Source: Bacillota bacterium (GTDB lineage Bacteria > Bacillota > Sulfobacillia > Symbiobacteriales > ZC4RG38). Taken from it: DNA of 15,072 nt. Positions within the stretch are counted from its first letter, which is position 1; each line of letters begins with the position of its first letter. Below, in pieces: positions 1-6,392 of this stretch. A program made the translations under genes and the position numbers. The notes beneath the pieces are model-generated. The model was not told the DNA's origin, did no database searches, and saw only the letters and a program-made list of their open reading frames with translations. Location of the stretch: the NCBI GenBank assembly GCA_003242505.1, contig QGUP01000011.1, positions 1 to 15,072 of the forward strand, read 5' to 3'.

Positions 1-143
1 CCCCCCCCCGACCGCCGCCGCCCCCCGTGCTGCGGGCCCTCCACGTGGGGCCAGAACCGCCCCTGGATCTCCCCGCTTCCCGCCAGGGTCACCAGGAGCC
101 GGGAATTGCCCAGCACCGCGCTGGGAAGAAACTTCGCTGCCAT
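1..143 (-). CDS. Partial N-terminus of a probable GH15-type glycoside hydrolase
   Basis: Only the first 47 or so codons lie in the window; the gene continues past the left edge. It starts at ATG 143-141 behind a near-perfect ribosome site (AGGAGGGGAG, 146-155). The N-terminus begins MAAKFLPSAVLGNSRLLV and continues with ...GEIQGRFWPHVEGPQHGG. This resembles the opening strand of glucoamylase-like GH15 enzymes, where a GNGRLLVTL-like segment is followed by a 'FYYPHVG-ENH' segment. It follows the MalG-type permease by 20 bp and so is probably the last visible gene of the sugar-uptake operon, hydrolysing the imported oligosaccharide in the cytoplasm; no signal peptide is visible. The last residues at the edge (GGRRRSGG) come from a G-rich low-complexity tract and may not be reliable. 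The family call rests on about 35 residues and is tentative. Confidence 0.5.
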   Translation of the reverse strand, partial: MAAKFLPSAVLGNSRLLVTLAGSGEIQGRFWPHVEGPQHGGRRRSGG

Positions 144-163
144 GTCTCCCCTCCTAATCAGCA

Positions 164-1024
164 TCACCCCTTGACCGAACCCTCCACCATGCCCCGGATG
201 ATGTGCTTCTGGGCCAGGAGGAACAGGACCACCACCGGCACGATGGCCAGGAGCAGGGCCAGCATGATCAGCTCCCACTGCTTGACAAAGGAACCGATGA
301 ACCCGGCGATGGCCAGCGGGATGGTCTGGATCTCGTTGCCGATCCCGAGCATGAGCAGGGGCAGCAGGAAGTCGTTCCAGATCCAGATGCCGTTCAGGAT
401 CAGCACCGTCACCGTCACCGGCCGCAGGATCGGCAGGATGATCCGGAAGAAGACCTGGGGCCGGGAGCAGCCGTCAATGATCGCAGCCTCCTCCAGTTCC
501 TTGGGGATCCCCTTGATGAAACCGTGGTAGAGGAAAATGGAGAGAGACGAGCCAAAGCCCAGGTAGGCAAAGATCAGCCCGTGGTAGGTCCGCAGCATGG
601 GGATGCCCGTCCACTGGTGGATCATCCGCATCCAGGAGACCAGGGGGAGCATCACCACCTGGAACGGGATCACCATGGCGGCCACGTACATCATGAACAC
701 GAAGGTCGAGACCCGGCTCCTGGTCCGGACCAGCACCCAGGCGGCCATCGCGGAGAAGAGGGCGATCACCACCAGGGAGCACGAGGTGATGATGACGGAA
801 CTGAGCGCCGAGGCGCCGAACCGGAGGTTGGGATTCGCCAGGATGGCCCGGAGGTTGGCCATCGCCTGGCTCCAGCTGTCCGGCAGGCCCAGGACGTCGG
901 TCAGCACCTCGTACCGGGACTTGAAGGCATTCACCACCAGGATGTAAAAGGGCGAGAAGTACAGCACGAAGAGGAGGGCCGTCACCAGTTCCAGGAGGAG
1001 CAGGTAGGCCTTGCGCCGTCGCAT
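164..1024 (-). CDS. Carbohydrate ABC transporter permease, MalG type
   Basis: Inner-membrane subunit of a sugar importer (binding-protein-dependent transport, CUT1-like), 286 aa, the usual size. Six hydrophobic segments can be seen at about residues 8-32, 71-98, 106-128, 149-168, 203-226 and 251-272. The cytoplasmic coupling loop that docks on the ATPase is present at about 177-200 (EEAAIIDG followed by IILPILRP, matching the EAA---G---------I-LP pattern). The C-terminus ends in the IIRGMVEGSVKG form typical of MalG-like subunits. The ATG at 1024 overlaps the upstream permease stop by one base (TGATG), with a GGGAGGT ribosome site at 1034-1040, so the two permeases are translationally coupled. 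The exact sugar cannot be read from the sequence; the neighbouring GH15-like gene hints at an alpha-glucoside. Confidence 0.93.
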   Translation of the reverse strand: MRRRKAYLLLLELVTALLFVLYFSPFYILVVNAFKSRYEVLTDVLGLPDSWSQAMANLRAILANPNLRFGASALSSVIITSCSLVVIALFSAMAAWVLVRTRSRVSTFVFMMYVAAMVIPFQVVMLPLVSWMRMIHQWTGIPMLRTYHGLIFAYLGFGSSLSIFLYHGFIKGIPKELEEAAIIDGCSRPQVFFRIILPILRPVTVTVLILNGIWIWNDFLLPLLMLGIGNEIQTIPLAIAGFIGSFVKQWELIMLALLLAIVPVVVLFLLAQKHIIRGMVEGSVKG

Positions 1025-1926
1025 CAGAGCTCGACCTCCCGCTTCTTGTTGAAGTAGACCTGGAGCAGGGAGAGGACCGCCAGCACCACAAAGAAGACCA
1101 CGGCCTTGGCCTGCCCCCTGGCGTAATCGTTCATGGCCAAAGCCGTGTTGTAGATGTTCATGGCCAGAAGCTCGGTGGCAAAGACGGGCTCGCCGGCGAA
1201 GGTCGTGGTGGGCATCCCGCCGGTGAGGGAGACGTTGACGTCAAACTGCTTGAAGGAGTTGACCAGGGTGAGGAAAGAGTTGACGGTGAACGCCGGGGCG
1301 ATCATCGGCAGGGTGATGTGCCGGAGCCGCTGCCAGGGCCCCGCCCCGTCGATAGCCGCCGCCTCGAGGAGTTCCTGGGGCACGTTCTGCAGGGCGGCCA
1401 CGTAAATCATCATGATGTAGCCGGCGTACTGCCACGAGACCACGAAGACCAGGGCGAAAAAGGCGGTCCGGGGGTCCGCCAACATCGACTTCCGGAGGAA
1501 GCCGATGGACAGCAGGTCCCCCAACCTGGGCAGGGCCGAGTTGAAGACAAACTGCCAGATGTACCCCAGGATCAGGCCGCCGATGACGTTGGGAAGGAAG
1601 AACCCGGCCCGGTAGATGTTCCGCCCCTTCAGTTCCTGGGTGACCAGCAGGGCGAGGACAAAGGCCACCAGGTTGATGACCACCATGGAGACCAGGGAGT
1701 AGGCCGCGGTTACGGCAAAGGAGTAGAAGAACCGCTTCTCCCGCAAGAGGTCGGCGTAGTTCTGCAGACCCACCCAGGCGTTGCTTGCCCCGGCCACCCC
1801 AGTCCATTCGGTAAACGAGTAGTAAACACCGAGAATAAATGGGATGACAATGATCATCAAGAACGCAAACAGCGTGGGGCTAAGAAAGCCCCAGAAGACC
1901 ACCTTCGCTTCCGTCGACTGCCGCAT
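1024..1926 (-). CDS. Carbohydrate ABC transporter permease, MalF type
   Basis: Partner permease of the sugar importer, 300 aa from the chosen start. Hydrophobic segments lie at about residues 10-34, 69-95, 107-129, 156-178, 210-225 and 273-292. The EAA coupling loop is clear at about 195-222 (ELLEAAAIDGAG followed by ITLPMIAPAF). The 'LPNVIGGLILGYIWQFVF' stretch is typical of MalF-like subunits of Gram-positive-type oligosaccharide importers. A GTG at 1944 would add six residues, but the ATG at 1926 has a GGGGGGAG ribosome site eight bases upstream, so I prefer it. It follows the binding-protein gene by about 180 bp containing a strong hairpin, and overlaps the next permease by one base. It should heterodimerise with that permease in the membrane. 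Confidence 0.93.
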   Translation of the reverse strand: MRQSTEAKVVFWGFLSPTLFAFLMIIVIPFILGVYYSFTEWTGVAGASNAWVGLQNYADLLREKRFFYSFAVTAAYSLVSMVVINLVAFVLALLVTQELKGRNIYRAGFFLPNVIGGLILGYIWQFVFNSALPRLGDLLSIGFLRKSMLADPRTAFFALVFVVSWQYAGYIMMIYVAALQNVPQELLEAAAIDGAGPWQRLRHITLPMIAPAFTVNSFLTLVNSFKQFDVNVSLTGGMPTTTFAGEPVFATELLAMNIYNTALAMNDYARGQAKAVVFFVVLAVLSLLQVYFNKKREVEL

Positions 1927-1934
1927 GCTGCCCA

Positions 1935-1942
1935 CTCCCCCC
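1935..1942 (-). promoter_or_regulatory. Ribosome-binding site deciding the MalF-type start
   Basis: GGGGGGAG on the minus strand, eight bases before ATG 1926. It favours that ATG over the in-frame GTG at 1944, which would place this purine run inside the coding sequence. Confidence 0.7.
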
Positions 1943-1985
1943 ACCGCGCCCGGCTGTCGCCGGCCAGCAGGCCCGTCGGAGAAGA

Positions 1986-2010
1986 CGGGGACCCACCGCC
2001 GGAGTCCCCG
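1986..2010 (-). other. Small inverted repeat in the binding-protein/permease spacer
   Basis: Perfect 7-bp arms CGGGGAC (1986-1992) and GTCCCCG (2004-2010) around an 11-base loop. It lies between the larger hairpin at 2041-2074 and the MalF-type start. It may fold in the mRNA as a second structure in the spacer; no U-run follows it, so it is not an intrinsic terminator by itself. Confidence 0.4.
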
Positions 2011-2040
2011 GGGGATCCGTCGCGAGAGGCCCGGGGAACA

Positions 2041-2074
2041 AACAGAGAGAGGGGGAGAGACCCCTCTCTCTGTT
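2041..2074 (-). terminator. Intercistronic stem-loop after the sugar-binding protein gene
   Basis: A perfect 14-bp inverted repeat, 2041-2054 with 2061-2074, around a 6-base loop (2055-2060). On the transcribed strand the stem is purine-rich on one arm, CU-rich on the other, and is followed by only a weak U tract (TGTTTGTTCC across the stem end). It lies 32 bp after the binding-protein stop and well before the MalF-type start. Hairpins at this place in sugar importer operons are known to protect or partly terminate the message so that binding protein is made in excess over permease. Here that role is inference; it could also be a stronger terminator than I judge. Confidence 0.6.
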
Positions 2075-2105
2075 CTCCCCCGCTGTGCTCACCCCCAGGC
2101 CCGGG

Positions 2106-3416
2106 CTAGTTCCGGCCCTTGCTGGCGGCGTACTCCTTGGCCGCCCGGTCGATGGCCGCCAGGAACTTCTCCACGTCCCCGTCCTTGGCAAACTGCGCGG
2201 TAATCGGGGCGATGGTCTGCATGCCGAAGTTATCCGCCGAGTACTTGCCGAACTGCCAGGTGAGGGTCCGCCCCTCGGCGTTGTACTTCATGATCGCCTT
2301 CGCCAGCGGGTCCGTCGGCTCCAGTTTCACGTTCTTGAAAGCCGGAACCATGAAGGCCTCCTCGATCATGTACCGGTGGCCCCGCTCGGTCATGGCGATG
2401 TAGTTCACGAACTCCCTGGCCTCGTTCACATACTTGGAGTCCTTGTTGACCACGTAGTAGGACGGCACGCCCACGGGGATGTGGGAGGCGTACTTGGAGT
2501 CGTTCAGGGCCAGGGGGACGATCCCCATGTCAAAGGTGACGTTGAGGTCCTTCAGGTTGGGATAGACCCAGTTGCCCTGGTGCAGGAAGGCGGTCTTGCC
2601 GGTGCCAAAGGCCGCCACCTGGGCGTTGTAGTCCAGGGACTCCAGCATGTCCTTGTCCGAGTAGTCGATGAGGAGCTTGACCAGCCGGGCGTAGTCCCGG
2701 GCGATGGGGTCTTTGGTGACGTCCACCTTCCCCGCCAGGAAGTCGTCGGCAAACTGGTCGGGGTTGTCCCGGGCCGCGAGGTAGATGTTGAAGGTGTGGT
2801 TGCCGCTGACCCAGGTCTCCTTCAGGGTGTAGGAGACCACCGCGTCCAGCCCCAGTTCATCCTTTCGGGCGTCGATGGCCTTGAAGGCCGCCTCCAGGTC
2901 CGCGTAGGTCCGGATGGACTCCGGGTCGACGCCGACCTTGTCCAGGATCGACTTGTTGTAGATGAGGCCGTAGCCCTCGATGGCCACCGGGAAGCCGACG
3001 ATCTTGCCGTCCTGCTTCAGGCCGAGGAGTTCGGGGTTCACGTGGGCGACCCAGGGCTCGTTGGAGAGGTCCGCAACCTTGTGGCCCCAGATCTCCAGGG
3101 CGCTCGGCCCTTCCATGACAAAGATGTCCGGCTCCCGACCCGTCTGCATCTCCGCCCGGAGCTGGGCCCCGTAGTCGCAGCCGCCGCCGCAGGACTTGAC
3201 CTGGACCCGGATGCCCTTCTCCTTCTCGAAGTCCGCGGCCAGGTTCTTCAGGGCCTGGTCGATCTCCACCTTCAGGTTGAAGAGGACGATCTCCTTGGCC
3301 TCCTGCCGGGCGCTGCCGCCGCCCTGCCCGCCATCCTGGGCGGACTTGCCGCCGCACCCGGCCAGCACCGACAGGGCCATCAGCCCGGCGACCAGCGAAA
3401 CCAGGGCCTTCCTCAT
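2106..3416 (-). CDS. Carbohydrate ABC transporter solute-binding lipoprotein
   Basis: Extracytoplasmic substrate-binding lipoprotein of the sugar importer, 436 aa. The N-terminus MRKALVSLVAGLMALSVLAGC is a type II signal with lipobox LAGC and the lipidated cysteine at residue 21, followed by a Gly/Ser/Gln-rich linker to about residue 38. The mature part begins EIVLFNLKVEIDQ, with later segments such as EPDIFVMEGPSALE and GFPVAIEGYGLIYNKSILDK, all typical of the family-1 extracellular solute-binding fold (MalE/MsmE-like). A CGGGC pair at residues 76-80 is unusual for an exported protein and might form a disulfide. ATG 3416 is preferred over GTG 3434 because GAGGGGAG lies eight bases upstream of it. 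It is the first gene of the lower operon. Substrate unknown; an oligosaccharide is likely. Confidence 0.92.
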   Translation of the reverse strand: MRKALVSLVAGLMALSVLAGCGGKSAQDGGQGGGSARQEAKEIVLFNLKVEIDQALKNLAADFEKEKGIRVQVKSCGGGCDYGAQLRAEMQTGREPDIFVMEGPSALEIWGHKVADLSNEPWVAHVNPELLGLKQDGKIVGFPVAIEGYGLIYNKSILDKVGVDPESIRTYADLEAAFKAIDARKDELGLDAVVSYTLKETWVSGNHTFNIYLAARDNPDQFADDFLAGKVDVTKDPIARDYARLVKLLIDYSDKDMLESLDYNAQVAAFGTGKTAFLHQGNWVYPNLKDLNVTFDMGIVPLALNDSKYASHIPVGVPSYYVVNKDSKYVNEAREFVNYIAMTERGHRYMIEEAFMVPAFKNVKLEPTDPLAKAIMKYNAEGRTLTWQFGKYSADNFGMQTIAPITAQFAKDGDVEKFLAAIDRAAKEYAASKGRN

Positions 3417-3424
3417 GGTTCCAT

Positions 3425-3432
3425 CTCCCCTC
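3425..3432 (-). promoter_or_regulatory. Ribosome-binding site deciding the sugar-binding protein start
   Basis: GAGGGGAG, eight bases before ATG 3416. The alternative GTG at 3434 would leave this purine run inside the gene and would add six charged or small residues in front of an otherwise classic signal peptide. Confidence 0.75.
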
Positions 3433-3460
3433 ACGGGAACTCAAGGCTGCCTCCGGTCAC

Positions 3461-3510
3461 CTCGTCCTGGCCACTTCCTCCTGGACGAGCGGCCGCTTCG
3501 GCGGCTCTCG
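3461..3510 (-). other. Two overlapping, mutually exclusive hairpins in the sugar operon leader
   Basis: Within the leader upstream of the binding-protein gene, CTCGTCC (3461-3467) pairs with GGACGAG (3483-3489). Separately, CGAG (3486-3489) plus GCCGC (3492-3496) pairs with GCGGC (3501-3505) plus CTCG (3507-3510), around a 4-base loop at 3497-3500. The bases 3486-3489 are used in both stems, so only one full stem can form at a time. Neither is followed by a U-run. Whether they matter depends on where transcription starts, which I cannot fix. Confidence 0.35.
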
Positions 3511-3596
3511 GCCTGCGAGCATCCATCCATTCCGGGCGGACCACCACCTGTGCCAGAGGGTCGCCGTCCCGGCAGCATCCTCACCCCATCGCCGGG

Positions 3597-3608
3597 AAAA
3601 CGTTTGCA
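3597..3608. promoter_or_regulatory. LacI-family-like operator
   Basis: AAAACGTTTGCA on the plus strand (TGCAAACGTTTT on the minus strand) has the AAACGTTT core with the central CG step seen in many LacI-family operators, and it resembles the catabolite-response-element family. It lies about 180 bp before the sugar-binding protein start, in the only spacer that can hold that operon's promoter. No LacI-family gene is in the window, so the regulator, if real, is encoded elsewhere. Confidence 0.4.
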
Positions 3609-3751
3609 CACGGCGAAAAGATGTGCGCGAACTTCCGTACTAGTCTTTCGCACTCCCGGGGGCAGATTCCTGCCAGATCCGCACCCGTTTCGGTGGACGA
3701 TTCATCCCAGGAGAAAAGGCCCCCCGGATGGGGAGCCCACCCCACAAGGAA

Positions 3752-3779
3752 AAGCCCCCACCCTTTGAGGTGGGGGCTT
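3752..3779 (-). terminator. Intrinsic terminator after the PIG-L deacetylase gene
   Basis: Perfect 11-bp GC-rich stem, 3752-3762 with 3769-3779, around a 6-base loop. On the minus strand it is followed by TTTTCCTTG. It begins 26 bp after the deacetylase stop, the expected place, and marks the end of the upper cluster. On the plus strand there is no T-run on the other side (CTCTCC), so it acts in the minus direction. Confidence 0.88.
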
Positions 3780-3805
3780 CTCTCCTGTGCCGAAACCGGG
3801 GGCGA

Positions 3806-6349
3806 CTACGGGGTAATCAGGTTGACGAAGAGCCGGTATGCGCCAGGGACCCGCTGCTCCAGCTGGTAGTACAGGATGAGGCTCGTGTAGGTGTACCGGC
3901 CCTTGCCGTAGGTGGCGGTGAGGAGGCTGCCGGTGAGGGGGGCCTCGCCGGGGTCGTTCATGGAGAGGAGCGGCGTGAACTCCGGCGCCCACTTGGAGGG
4001 GAAGTAGAGGCCCCGGTCCTTCACCCAGCCCTGCCAGTCCTCCGGACCGATGGCGTTGGGCCGGTTGAGGAGCGGATGGTCCGGCACCAGGACCGTCACC
4101 GGCGACGCCTCGTCGGTCACCCGCCACCGGATGGACGGGCTGCCGATCTGGAGGTAGTACGGGGCGCTCCGCTCCGGGTCCCAGTTGTCCCCGGGCTGGT
4201 GGTACTGGACCACCAGGTTGCCGCCGCCGTAGACGTACTCGTGGAGCCGGGGCATGGCTGCCACCAGGTCGGGCCGGACCCGGAGGGCCCGGATGCCCAC
4301 GACGATGGTGTCGTAGACCGACAGGTCGCCGCTCGTCAGGTCCTCCTCGTCCAGGAGGTCCACCTGGATCCCGAGCTGGCGGAGGGCCTCGGGCACCCGG
4401 TCAAAACCGCTGGCCACGTAGCCCACCCGCAGCTCCTTCGGCACCTTGACCGGGAAGGCCTGCACCTCCACCGCCCCGGGGAGGACCATGTAGGTGCGGC
4501 CGATGTGGTCGTACTCGATCACCCGGACGTACTCGCCGGACCGGGCCTGCCCCTCGGCCTGGACCCGGAGGGTGTACCGCCCCGGGGCAAGGTTCGCCGG
4601 CGGGGTGACGGTGAACCGGACGCTCCGGACCTCGCCCCGGCCCTGGAAGACAACGGGCGCGGCGGCCGGCTCCACCTGCCACCCGGCGGGGGCGGCCAGG
4701 GAAAGCTCCGTCTCCACCGGGCCGTCCCGGTAACTGGTGGCCACCACGGTCACCGTCAGCTTCCCGGGCTCCTCCAGGTTGTAGATCAGCCCATCCGGCT
4801 GGGGCTGGAGGGAAAGGTCCGGCAGCACCGCGACGTCGGCCGCCGGCTCCACCTTGACGGTCACGGGCACACCGGCCGCGGTGTAGTGGACCAGGCCGTA
4901 GAGGTCCAGGGGCCGGTAGGGGTGGAAGAAGGGGGCGTCGGCCGGCGCGGTGACCTTGAACCGGGCGGTGAGGGTCTGGTTGTAGCTCAGCCGGGCCGCC
5001 GCCGGGACCTCCACGGGCTCCACCTGCCACCCGGCCGGGGCTGCCAGCTCCAGGCGCACGTCCTCCAGGGGCACCGGCCCGCCGACAAAGGCGGTGAGGG
5101 TGAGGGTGGCGCTGGCGCCCCGGGTGAGTTCGTAGGTGTCCGCGGTGAGGCGGGTGACCAGCAGGATCGCGGCCCGGCTGGCCCGGACAAACTGCTGCTC
5201 CTTCACCGCCAGCCGGTGGTCCAGGTCATACCGGAGCTCCGGGTCCGCCCACTCCAGGGCTGCGATCCGGGCCCGGGCCTGCCGGACCACGTTCAGCCCC
5301 TTGTGGACCAGGTCGCTCACCCGCCGGTAGTCGGGGTAGGCCGCCACCGCCGCGTCGATGATCTCCTGGAGGCTCAGGAGCATGGTCTTCAGCTCCCGGT
5401 CCTCCACCTGCTCCGCCAGGTCCCCCACGGTCCGGGGCAGGCCGTCGAAGAGGGACTGCTCGGGCTGGGGCACCGGCACCTTGCTCTCCAGGAGGTGCAC
5501 CGGGAAGGTCCGGGGCCCCTCCGGGACCGGCTGCCCCATCCCCTGGCTCTTGTGGTAGGCCCGGGACTCCTCGCCGATCTGGACGTAGGAAGCCCCCAGG
5601 ATCGGGTCGTACTCCCCCACGGGCACCTCCAGGGTGGGCGGGATCCCCTCGGAGTCGTAGGTGCCCCGGCTCTCCGCCGCTGGCAGGTAGAGCTTCTTGA
5701 TCTGCCAGGGGCGGAGCCCCTCCGCCAGGTGCTCCGGGAAGGCCTCCGGGTCCGCCGCGGCCCGGAAGGCCTCGAGGGTGAGCACCGTCACCGCCCGGTG
5801 GTGGCCGTGCTGGCCGTCCACGTCAAGGAACGAGGGCATCACCACGTCCGGCCGGGTCTCCCGGATCACCCGGACCAGCCGCTCCAGGGCCCGGTCATGC
5901 CCCCAGTGGGCCAGGGTCTCCTCCGGGGTCTTGGAGAAGCCGAAGTCGAAGATGGGATCGTCGAAGTCCTCGCTCAGGTGCCGGACCTCGACCCCGAAGG
6001 CCTGGCCGGCTTCCGCCAGTTCCCGGGACCGGACCACGCCGAGGGCGGCGTTGTATTCGGCGCCGATGGCGTTCTGGCCGCCCTCGCCCCGGGTGGCGAT
6101 GACGCTGATCACCCGGGCGCCCACCCCCTGGGAAAGGTAAGCCAGGAGGCTGCTCTGCTCGTCATCGGGGTGGGCCCCGGTATTCATGAAGGTGTTGACG
6201 GACCGCAGGGGAACCAGGGCCTGCCAGAGCTCCACCACGGCCCGTTCGCTGGCGGCAGCGGCAGGGGTGGGACGGAAGGGGAGGACGATCGCCACTGCCA
6301 AGAGCCAGACGGTCAGCCAGGCAAACAGACGCCGATGGTGCCCGCGCAC
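3806..6349 (-). CDS. Exported PIG-L/LmbE-family deacetylase with NEW3-like domains and a GATase-like C-terminus
   Basis: An 847-aa protein, far longer than simple PIG-L deacetylases (about 230-300 aa). Residues 1-33 form a Sec signal (RR then a hydrophobic WLTVWLLAVAIVL stretch, then Ala-rich end). The PIG-L domain follows: zinc motif GAHPDDE at 58-64, the TRGEGGQN loop at 86-93 and the second His motif QHGHHRAV at 170-177, so the active site looks intact for hydrolysing an N-acyl group from an amino sugar or similar amine. Two beta-sandwich regions at roughly 375-620 each contain AAPAGWQVEP and resemble NEW3 domains. Residues from about 645 resemble the class I glutamine amidotransferase fold (YDTIVVGIRAL, YGGGNLVVQYHQP) but lack a nucleophile cysteine, so this part is probably non-catalytic. 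The start is GTG 6349 with GGAAGGGGG at 6359-6367. It follows the binding-protein gene by 43 bp, consistent with trimming substrate outside the membrane before import. Confidence 0.88.
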   Translation of the reverse strand: MRGHHRRLFAWLTVWLLAVAIVLPFRPTPAAAASERAVVELWQALVPLRSVNTFMNTGAHPDDEQSSLLAYLSQGVGARVISVIATRGEGGQNAIGAEYNAALGVVRSRELAEAGQAFGVEVRHLSEDFDDPIFDFGFSKTPEETLAHWGHDRALERLVRVIRETRPDVVMPSFLDVDGQHGHHRAVTVLTLEAFRAAADPEAFPEHLAEGLRPWQIKKLYLPAAESRGTYDSEGIPPTLEVPVGEYDPILGASYVQIGEESRAYHKSQGMGQPVPEGPRTFPVHLLESKVPVPQPEQSLFDGLPRTVGDLAEQVEDRELKTMLLSLQEIIDAAVAAYPDYRRVSDLVHKGLNVVRQARARIAALEWADPELRYDLDHRLAVKEQQFVRASRAAILLVTRLTADTYELTRGASATLTLTAFVGGPVPLEDVRLELAAPAGWQVEPVEVPAAARLSYNQTLTARFKVTAPADAPFFHPYRPLDLYGLVHYTAAGVPVTVKVEPAADVAVLPDLSLQPQPDGLIYNLEEPGKLTVTVVATSYRDGPVETELSLAAPAGWQVEPAAAPVVFQGRGEVRSVRFTVTPPANLAPGRYTLRVQAEGQARSGEYVRVIEYDHIGRTYMVLPGAVEVQAFPVKVPKELRVGYVASGFDRVPEALRQLGIQVDLLDEEDLTSGDLSVYDTIVVGIRALRVRPDLVAAMPRLHEYVYGGGNLVVQYHQPGDNWDPERSAPYYLQIGSPSIRWRVTDEASPVTVLVPDHPLLNRPNAIGPEDWQGWVKDRGLYFPSKWAPEFTPLLSMNDPGEAPLTGSLLTATYGKGRYTYTSLILYYQLEQRVPGAYRLFVNLITP

Positions 6350-6392
6350 GGTCGGCGACCCCCTTCCGGCAGTTTACCGATCGTCCGTCCCC

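Larger units (their letters stand above)
3417..3751 (-). promoter_or_regulatory. Promoter and leader region of the sugar importer operon
   Basis: This gene-free stretch lies between the terminator of the upper cluster and the sugar-binding protein gene, so it must carry the promoter of the lower operon. It holds the LacI-like operator at 3597-3608, the leader hairpins at 3461-3510 and a perfect 5-4-5 palindrome at 3661-3674 (GGCAG, ATTC, CTGCC). I find no convincing -35/-10 pair on the minus strand. An open frame in the stretch (3441-3653) shows no family features or plausible start signal and is not called as a gene. Confidence 0.5.

Noticed and set aside
3661..3674. Sigma-54-type promoter around GGCAGATTCCTGCC
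   Set aside because: On the minus strand the GG and GC elements are nine bases apart instead of the required ten, and it is better described as a short palindrome.
2085..3869. Long plus-strand open frame (594 codons) opposite the sugar-binding protein
   Set aside because: Low-complexity translation, no ribosome site or family motif, and it runs through a real terminator and spacer. It is a GC-driven shadow.
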